The notes below the pieces were generated by a model. That model saw only the letters and a list, made by a program, of their open reading frames with translations. It was not told where the DNA came from and did no database searches. This document shows, piece after piece, positions 1-5,926 of a DNA stretch of 5,926 nucleotides; positions within the stretch are counted from its first letter, which is position 1; every line of letters begins with the position of its first letter. The DNA comes from Opitutaceae bacterium (lineage in GTDB: Bacteria > Verrucomicrobiota > Verrucomicrobiia > Opitutales > Opitutaceae): assembly GCA_023265535.1 (NCBI GenBank), contig JAHFTI010000290.1, positions 1 through 5,926 on the forward strand. The letters are read 5' to 3'. The position numbers were made by a program, and so were the translations under genes.

Positions 1-406
1 TCACCTGCGCAGCGTGTTGCTCCTCGCGCGTCGGCACCGCCGCAGGCAGCGCCTCCGCCGTTCCAGGCGTTGCCGCCTTCCCGCCCTGCGCAACCCCTCC
101 GGACCCGCCTGGCGAAAGCTCTCCCGGCCTGTCCTGTGTGCCCGCACCGGCCTCCTGCGAGCCCTGCAGCAGCCCCTTGCGCTCCGCCGGCTGCCCCGCC
201 TCCGGTCCGGCCTGCCGGGCCCCGGAAATCGCCCCTGCACCCCCATCCGGGCCCTGCCCAGCGGCGGCCGCGCCGGCCCCCGCTGCTGTCACCGTCGCCG
301 TCCCGCCTGAGCGCTCGTCCCCCGAGCGCCCTCCCGGCTGCCCGCCGCTCCCTGGCACGGCTTCGCCCCTGCGAAACCAACTCAGGAGTGTGCGGAGGAA
401 GTTCAT
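1..406 (-). CDS. Hypothetical protein, partial at left edge (uncertain gene)
   Basis: I do not recognise this protein. Reading the minus strand from the ATG at 406-404 gives 135 codons with no stop, continuing past the left edge. Residues 1-16 (MNFLRTLLSWFRRGEA) form a hydrophobic/basic head that could be an amphipathic helix. The rest is low complexity: Gly plus Ala make up a little under half of residues 17-135, with many Pro, Gln, Ser and Glu and no aromatic residue, as in a disordered linker before a folded domain outside the window. Roughly four fifths of codons end in G or C, but GGG and GGA are commoner than in the neighbours. No Shine-Dalgarno precedes the ATG; the leader is C-rich. 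It would be transcribed divergently from acs. In such GC-rich sequence an open frame is weak evidence, and other frames here are also open, so the existence of the gene is unsure. Confidence 0.4.
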   Translation of the reverse strand, partial: MNFLRTLLSWFRRGEAVPGSGGQPGGRSGDERSGGTATVTAAGAGAAAAGQGPDGGAGAISGARQAGPEAGQPAERKGLLQGSQEAGAGTQDRPGELSPGGSGGVAQGGKAATPGTAEALPAAVPTREEQHAAQV

Positions 407-596
407 GCCGGTGGGGCTGGGTGGAGGGTGAATGGGCTGGGCTGCGGGAACGCTGCCGTCACGGACAGCCTAAATTACTTCGGGCCATTGCCTTCATTTA
501 ATCACTTGATCGGTTGTCTCGCGCATCAATCTGCAGGAAAAACAGCATCGGTTCTAGACAATATTAGGCTGAGTTATATGGTCTGCCCTGCTTTTT
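407..596 (+). promoter_or_regulatory. acs upstream region, probable promoter region
   Basis: This 190-base gap separates the uncertain leftward frame from acs. Its right part (about 470-596) is clearly less GC-rich than everything around it, with the AT-rich stretches TAAATTACTT (471-480), TTCATTTAATCA and the segment 551-580. A possible -10 is TTATAT at 574-579, but its best -35 partner (TTCTAG, 552-557, 16-base spacer) is poor, so no promoter is assigned exactly. The octamer AATATTAG (560-567) also occurs in the candidate operator ahead of the SDR gene. The bases just before the acs ATG (581-596) are pyrimidine-rich with no Shine-Dalgarno. No riboswitch or RNA gene is recognisable. Confidence 0.4.
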
Positions 597-2606
<2,010 letters not shown>

Positions 2607-2613
2607 TTGGGAC

Positions 2614-2685
2614 GGGGTCACATCTATACACTTTACACGCAACCGGGCCCGCCCGGTTGCGTGTAAAGTGTATAGATGTGACCCC
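2614..2685. repeat. Perfect 72-bp palindrome, copy 1 (REP-like hairpin repeat)
   Basis: Two 35-base arms (2614-2648 and 2651-2685) are exact reverse complements, separated only by CC at 2649-2650. The outer ends read GGGGTCACATC and GATGTGACCCC; the centre is a GC-rich CCGGGC/GCCCGG block. It fills the gap between the convergent acs and uxuA genes, starting 7 bases after one stop and ending 6 bases before the other. A second copy lies at 4882-4953, with three compensated differences per arm. Both copies have C on the left and TTT on the right, which gives the otherwise symmetric unit an orientation. Its layout resembles the REP elements mobilised by IS200-like (TnpA_REP/RAYT) transposases; no such transposase gene is in this window, so the assignment is inference. 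Confidence 0.9.
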
Positions 2686-2690
2686 TTTTT
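2614..2690 (+). terminator. Probable intrinsic terminator of acs (formed by palindrome copy 1)
   Basis: On the plus strand the long stem is followed directly by TTTTT (2686-2690), the stem plus U-tract arrangement of a rho-independent terminator, placed just after the acs stop. For uxuA transcripts arriving from the other side the same stem forms, but the bases beyond it (minus strand GTCCCAATCA) contain no U-tract. Intrinsic termination is therefore supported only for acs. The stem is much longer than a normal terminator stem, so this is probably a repeat that serves as a terminator. Confidence 0.6.
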
Positions 2691-2691
2691 C

Positions 2692-3903
2692 TTACAGCCC
2701 GCCCGCCTTGCGCAGGCCGTATTCGAGGCCGCGCAGCTCGGCGAGGCCGCGCAGGCGGCCGATGGTCGAGTAGCCGGGGTAGAAGCCCTGCTTGTTCAGG
2801 TCGTCGATCATGCGCAGGCCGTGGTCGGGGCGCAGGGGGACGCGCTCCACGTCGCCCTGCTCGGCGCGGCGCGAGAGCTCGAAGAGGAGTGCCTGCATGA
2901 CGCCGGGCATGTCCACGCTGCCGTCGAGGTGGGCCGACTCGGCGAAGCCGCCGAACTCGTCGCGAGCCACGTTGCGCAGGTGGATGAAATGGATGCGGTG
3001 GCCGAGGCGCTGCACGATCCCCTCGAGGTCGTTGCTCGCCGCCGCACCGAGCGAACCGGTGCAGAAGGTAAGGCCGTTGGAGGGGGTGTCGAATGCCTCG
3101 ACGATCTTGCGCAGGTCGCTCTCGCTGCTCGCCACGCGCGGCAGGCCGAAGATCGGGAACGGCGGGTCGTCGGGGTGGATCGCCATCTTGATGCCGAGGC
3201 GCGTGGCCGTGGGCAGGATCTGCGCGAGGAAATGGAAGAGGCGCTGGCGCAGGCCCTCGACGCCGAGGCCGGCGTAGGTCTGCAGGCCGGCGCGGAAGTC
3301 CTCCAGGCTGAGGTCGTCGACCGTGCCCGGCAGGCCCATGAGGATGACCTTGGAGACGGCTGCGGCGCGCGCGGCGTCCATGGCCTCGAAGCGGGCCTTG
3401 GCGAGGGTGCGGATGCGCTCGGGGATCTCCGTCTGCGCCTCGGGGCGCTTCAGGATGAAGAGGTCGAAGGCGGCCGCGTCGATCGCGTCGTAGCGGCTGC
3501 TTTCGCTGCCGTCCGGCCAGGCGGCGTCGAGCACCGTGCGGGTCCAGTCGGTCAGCGCCATGAAGTTGTAGCACACGAGCTTCTGCCCGCAGGCCGCCAG
3601 GTTTTCCAGGCTCTGGATGTAGTTCGCGATGTACTTGGCGGCGTTGGGGCGGGCGAGCTTGATGTCCTCGTGCACGGGCACGCTCTCGACCACCGACCAC
3701 ACCAAGCCCGCCTCGCGCAGGACTTCCTGGCGGCGGCGGATGGCCTCGACGGTCCAGACCTCGCCGCAGGGCACCTCGTGGAGGGCCGTCACCACGCCGG
3801 TCGCGCCGGCCTGGCGGATGTGGGCGAGCGTGCACAGGTCGCGCGGGCCGAACCAGCGCCAGGTCTGCTCAATGTAGGGAGTTTTTGGATACAGGGCTTT
3901 CAT
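2692..3903 (-). CDS. uxuA: Mannonate dehydratase
   Basis: This 403-residue cytoplasmic enzyme dehydrates D-mannonate to 2-keto-3-deoxy-D-gluconate in glucuronate breakdown. Length matches the UxuA family (E. coli about 394). It is a metal-dependent TIM-barrel enzyme. Signature segments are WRWFGPRD (16-22), ALHEVPCGEVW (40-50), ESVPVHEDIK (73-82), YNFMALTDWTR (112-122), IHPDDPP (242-248), TFCTGSLG (279-286), HFIHLRNV (305-312) and PLRPDHG (356-362). H243, C281, H308 and D360 have nearly the spacing of the His-Cys-His-Asp metal ligands known in this family and are all present. The ATG at 3903 gives the conserved family N-terminus (MKALYPKTPY); the leader has no convincing Shine-Dalgarno. It lies 92 bases downstream of the SDR gene on the same strand, probably in one transcript, and ends 6 bases from palindrome copy 1. 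Confidence 0.95.
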   Translation of the reverse strand: MKALYPKTPYIEQTWRWFGPRDLCTLAHIRQAGATGVVTALHEVPCGEVWTVEAIRRRQEVLREAGLVWSVVESVPVHEDIKLARPNAAKYIANYIQSLENLAACGQKLVCYNFMALTDWTRTVLDAAWPDGSESSRYDAIDAAAFDLFILKRPEAQTEIPERIRTLAKARFEAMDAARAAAVSKVILMGLPGTVDDLSLEDFRAGLQTYAGLGVEGLRQRLFHFLAQILPTATRLGIKMAIHPDDPPFPIFGLPRVASSESDLRKIVEAFDTPSNGLTFCTGSLGAAASNDLEGIVQRLGHRIHFIHLRNVARDEFGGFAESAHLDGSVDMPGVMQALLFELSRRAEQGDVERVPLRPDHGLRMIDDLNKQGFYPGYSTIGRLRGLAELRGLEYGLRKAGGL

Positions 3904-3995
3904 GGTCTCGCGAAACGGGTGGTGGGCGAAGGGGCGGTGGCGCCGCAGCCCGGGTGTCGGAAAGGTGGGAGGCTCGGGGGGGGGACGCGACGGTC
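3904..3995 (-). other. Spacer between SDR gene and uxuA with G9 tract
   Basis: This 92-base spacer is very GC-rich and holds an uninterrupted run of nine G on the plus strand (3976-3984), seen as C9 in the transcript, 11 bases after the SDR stop. I see no promoter, hairpin with U-tract or small gene in it, which fits read-through from the SDR gene into uxuA. Confidence 0.5.
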
Positions 3996-4763
3996 TCAGA
4001 AGCCGATGTTGTTGCCGCCGTCGACGGGCAGGTTGACGCCGTTGATGTAGCTGGCGGCGTCGGAGCAGAGGAACACCGCGGCGGCGGCCACCTCGTGGGC
4101 CTGGCCCATGCGCTGCATGGGGGTGCGGCCGAGTGCCTTGCCCTTGCGCTCCGGATCGGCGTCGAGCGCCTTCGCGGTCATCTCGGAGTAGATGAAGCCG
4201 GGGGCGATCGCGTTCACGCGGATGCCCAGCGGGGCCAACTCCACGGCGAGGGTCTGGGTGAGGCCGAGCACGCCCGTCTTGGCGGCCGTGTAGGCGGGCA
4301 CCTTCGGGATGCCGTACATGGCGGCCATGGAGGTGATGTTGAGGATGTTGCCCTTGCCGCGCGCGGCCATGGCCTTGCCCACCTCGCGCGTGAGCGAGAA
4401 GAGGCCGTTGAGATTGGTCTGCACCACGCGGTCGAACTCCTCGTCGGTGACCTCGAGGGCGGGCTTCTTCATGTTGATGCCGGCGTTGTTCACGAGGATG
4501 TCGATGGCGCCGTGCTCGGCCTCCACCTGCTGCACGAGGGCGGCGAGGGCGGGTCGGTTCGAGACGTCCATGGCGACCGGGATTGCGCCGTCGATGCCCT
4601 TGCAGGCCTCGGCAAGCACCTCCACGCGGCGACCCGCGATGAGTACCTTGGCGCCGGCCGCCGCGAAGGCGCGCGCGATGGCGAGGCCGATGCCAGTGCC
4701 GCCGCCCGTGATGAGGGCGATCTTGCCGTTGAGGAGACCGGGGAAGCTGTAGGGTTGGCTCAT
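3996..4763 (-). CDS. SDR-family oxidoreductase, probable D-mannonate oxidoreductase (fructuronate reductase)
   Basis: A 255-residue classical short-chain dehydrogenase/reductase with a Rossmann fold. Visible are the cofactor loop TGGGTGIG (19-26), NNAG (92-95), N117, the catalytic set S145, Y158 and K162 (YTAAK), and APG (187-189). The end of the second strand reads AGRR (43-46) with no acidic residue, which leans towards NADP(H) but is not decisive. Sequence style is that of gluconate 5-dehydrogenase and the SDR-type UxuB proteins. Because uxuA follows 92 bases downstream, the likely reaction is D-fructuronate to D-mannonate, giving the substrate of UxuA. 5-Keto-gluconate reduction is the main alternative, so no symbol is assigned. 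The frame stays open upstream into palindrome copy 2, but the ATG at 4763 gives the family's usual N-terminus (a short lead to GKIALITGG). Its leader is almost pure pyrimidine, with no Shine-Dalgarno. Confidence 0.85.
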   Translation of the reverse strand: MSQPYSFPGLLNGKIALITGGGTGIGLAIARAFAAAGAKVLIAGRRVEVLAEACKGIDGAIPVAMDVSNRPALAALVQQVEAEHGAIDILVNNAGINMKKPALEVTDEEFDRVVQTNLNGLFSLTREVGKAMAARGKGNILNITSMAAMYGIPKVPAYTAAKTGVLGLTQTLAVELAPLGIRVNAIAPGFIYSEMTAKALDADPERKGKALGRTPMQRMGQAHEVAAAAVFLCSDAASYINGVNLPVDGGNNIGF

Positions 4764-4825
4764 GGGAGAAGAAGGGTGGAGTGTTGAGAGTTGGCCGGGC
4801 CGTGGTACCCGCAAGGGAAGGCCAA

Positions 4826-4839
4826 TTCTAATATTAGAA
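4826..4839. promoter_or_regulatory. Candidate operator: AT-rich 14-bp perfect palindrome
   Basis: TTCTAATATTAGAA is an exact palindrome and contrasts sharply with the surrounding GC-rich DNA. GGCC stands on both sides (4820-4823 and 4843-4846), one base off perfect symmetry. It overlaps the putative -10 of the SDR-uxuA promoter, the place where a repressor would block RNA polymerase. It does not match the operator consensus of E. coli UxuR/ExuR as I recall it, so no regulator is named. Confidence 0.4.
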
Positions 4840-4860
4840 GAAGGCCGAAAGAGTAGTGAA
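4831..4860 (-). promoter_or_regulatory. Candidate sigma70-type promoter for SDR-uxuA
   Basis: On the minus strand TTCACT (4860-4855) and TAATAT (4836-4831) stand 18 bases apart. Each matches four of six positions of the housekeeping -35 (TTGACA) and -10 (TATAAT). A transcript would start near 4824 and have a leader of about 60 bases before the ATG at 4763. Position and AT content are right; the match is moderate and the sigma factor preference of the host is unknown. Confidence 0.4.
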
Positions 4861-4881
4861 AATTGAGTAGGCGGAGAACTC

Positions 4882-4953
4882 GGGGTCACGTCTTTACACG
4901 TTACACGCAACCGGGCGTGCCCGGTTGCGTGTAACGTGTAAAGACGTGACCCC
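4882..4953. repeat. Perfect 72-bp palindrome, copy 2 (REP-like hairpin repeat)
   Basis: Arms 4882-4916 and 4919-4953 are exact 35-base reverse complements around GT at 4917-4918. Compared with copy 1, arm positions 9 (A to G), 13 (A to T) and 19 (T to G) differ, and every change is matched in the opposite arm, so both stems remain fully paired. The left arm holds a direct tandem heptamer, TTACACG twice (4894-4907), mirrored in the right arm. The element begins 20 bases beyond the queA stop, between queA and the promoter of the SDR gene. In the direction of queA transcription the stem is followed by GAGTTCTCC, with no U-tract, so it is not a standard intrinsic terminator for queA, though a stem this long could pause polymerase or protect the mRNA 3' end. 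Confidence 0.9.
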
Positions 4954-4973
4954 TTTCAAGAACGTTAACCCGT

Positions 4974-5926
4974 TCACAGGATCAGCATCGCGTCGCCGTA
5001 GCTGAAAAACCGATACCGCTCGCGGATGGCCTCGGCGTAGATCTCCTGGAGCCAGGCGATGCCGTCGGTGTTGCCCGGGCTCAGGAAGGCGGAGACCAGG
5101 CAGAGCAGGGTGGAGCGGGGCTGGTGGAAGTTGGTGATGAGGGCGTCGACGCCGCGGAAGCGCCCCGGGGGATGGATGAAGATGTCGGCCTCGGCCGCGA
5201 GTGTCTCGCCGCTGGGGTGCGTGTGCAGCGAGAGGTGGTGCTCGATCGCGCGCACCGATGTGGTGCCCACGGCAATACGCCGTCCGCCGCCCGGCGCGAA
5301 GAGGGAGGCCTGCGTGCGTGCCGGCAGCTCGTAGATCTCGCGGTGGATCTCGTGGTCCTCGATGTGCTCGGTCACGATCGGCTTGAAGGTGCCCAGGCCC
5401 ACGTGCAGCAGGATCTCCTCGAAGCGGGCGCCCCCCTTCTCGAGCGTGTCGAGCAGCTCCGGGGTGAAGTGCAGGCCGGCGGTGGGCGCGGCCACGGCCA
5501 CCTGGCGCGTGGGATTGGCGTACACGGTCTGGTAGCGCTGCTGGTCCTCCTGGCGCTCCGCCGCGGCGTCGGGGCGGTTGATATAGGGTGGGAGGGGGAT
5601 CTGGCCGAGACGGTTGGCGAGCGTCTGCATCGACTCGCCCCCAGGGACGTTGAAGCGCACGAGCGTGGAGCCGTCGGGGGTCTTCTGTTCGACGCACGCG
5701 TTGAAGGCGCCGCTCTCGTGGCTGAACACCGCGCCCTCGGGCAGCTTCTTGCCGGGGCGCAGCAGGCACCACCAGCGGCGGCCGCTGTCGTCCTCGGGGC
5801 GGAGCAGGAAACACTCCACGGCACCGCCCGTGGGACGTCGGGCCTCGAGGCGCGCGGGCAGCACCGACACGCTGTTGCGGAAGAAGAGGTCGCCGCGGTT
5901 CACGAAGCGGGGCAGGTCGCTGAAGT
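4974..5926 (-). CDS. queA: S-adenosylmethionine:tRNA ribosyltransferase-isomerase, N-terminus cut by right edge
   Basis: QueA transfers and isomerises the ribosyl part of SAM onto preQ1 at position 34 of tRNAs with a GUN anticodon, making epoxyqueuosine. About 316 residues are visible; compared with E. coli QueA (356 residues) some 40 N-terminal residues lie beyond the window. The frame is open to the edge (FSDLPRFVNRGD lies at the cut), so the GTG at 5903 is an internal valine and not the start. Conserved blocks in order are LGQIPLPPYINRPD, YQTVYANP, VAAPTAGLHF, LHVGLGTFKPI, IEDHEIHREIYE, AVGTTSVRAIE, ALITNFHQPRSTL and the C-terminal YRFFSYGDAMLIL, right before the stop as in the family. One oddity is GDLFFRNSVSVLPARL, where the family usually has N-x-T-R-V before the PARL. 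Palindrome copy 2 lies 20 bases beyond the stop. Confidence 0.95.
   Translation of the reverse strand, partial: FSDLPRFVNRGDLFFRNSVSVLPARLEARRPTGGAVECFLLRPEDDSGRRWWCLLRPGKKLPEGAVFSHESGAFNACVEQKTPDGSTLVRFNVPGGESMQTLANRLGQIPLPPYINRPDAAAERQEDQQRYQTVYANPTRQVAVAAPTAGLHFTPELLDTLEKGGARFEEILLHVGLGTFKPIVTEHIEDHEIHREIYELPARTQASLFAPGGGRRIAVGTTSVRAIEHHLSLHTHPSGETLAAEADIFIHPPGRFRGVDALITNFHQPRSTLLCLVSAFLSPGNTDGIAWLQEIYAEAIRERYRFFSYGDAMLIL

Noticed and set aside
70..501. Plus-strand Pro/Arg-rich open frames in the left 500 bases
   Set aside because: Several overlapping GC-rich frames are open; these lack any family motif, run into the AT-richer acs upstream region and look like chance.
2668..4050. 460-codon plus-strand open frame over uxuA
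   Set aside because: Antisense shadow of uxuA, running on past its start towards the SDR gene; it starts in the palindrome and has no recognisable motif, whereas uxuA matches its family throughout.
4764..4910. Longer SDR start at 4910 adding about 49 N-terminal residues
   Set aside because: That start lies inside palindrome copy 2 and the extra residues run through the candidate promoter and operator; the ATG at 4763 gives the normal SDR N-terminus.
2614..4953. The two palindromes as a CRISPR array or as IS terminal inverted repeats enclosing uxuA and the SDR gene
   Set aside because: Only two copies 2.2 kb apart, each complete in itself, with ordinary metabolic genes between and no transposase or cas gene; no target duplication is seen.
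4974..5903. Start of queA at the GTG at 5903
   Set aside because: Family-like sequence continues upstream in frame to the window edge, so the gene is truncated by the window and not started here.

Overview
The window comes from a GC-rich bacterial chromosome and holds four recognisable metabolic or housekeeping genes plus one uncertain edge gene. GC-ending codons dominate every gene. A planctomycete/verrucomicrobial origin, in particular an Opitutaceae-like Verrucomicrobiota, would fit the high GC, the lack of clear Shine-Dalgarno sites and the hairpin repeats. That assignment is inference only; the sequence carries no taxonomic marker.

Layout: positions 1-406 hold an open frame on the minus strand that runs off the left edge and reads as a short hydrophobic/basic head followed by Gly/Ala-rich low-complexity sequence (uncertain gene). 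Positions 407-596 are a less GC-rich intergenic stretch that should carry the control region of acs. Positions 597-2606 (+) are acs, acetyl-CoA synthetase. A perfect 72-bp palindrome (2614-2685) fills the gap to the convergent neighbour. Positions 2692-3903 (-) are uxuA, mannonate dehydratase, and 3996-4763 (-) an SDR oxidoreductase. The spacer 4764-4973 carries a candidate promoter, an AT-rich 14-bp palindrome over its -10, and a second perfect 72-bp palindrome (4882-4953). Positions 4974-5926 (-) are queA, cut by the right edge at its N-terminus.

Function: the SDR gene and uxuA are co-directional, the SDR being transcribed first. They probably form a hexuronate catabolic pair: D-fructuronate is reduced to D-mannonate, which is dehydrated to 2-keto-3-deoxygluconate for the Entner-Doudoroff route. 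acs activates acetate to acetyl-CoA and is transcribed towards them. queA performs a late step of queuosine tRNA modification and is functionally unrelated.

The most interesting signal is the pair of 72-bp palindromes. Each has two 35-base arms that match perfectly. The copies differ at three positions per arm, and each difference is compensated in the opposite arm. They look like two members of a dispersed palindromic (REP-like) family kept or copied as intact hairpins, both placed just beyond the 3' end of a gene.
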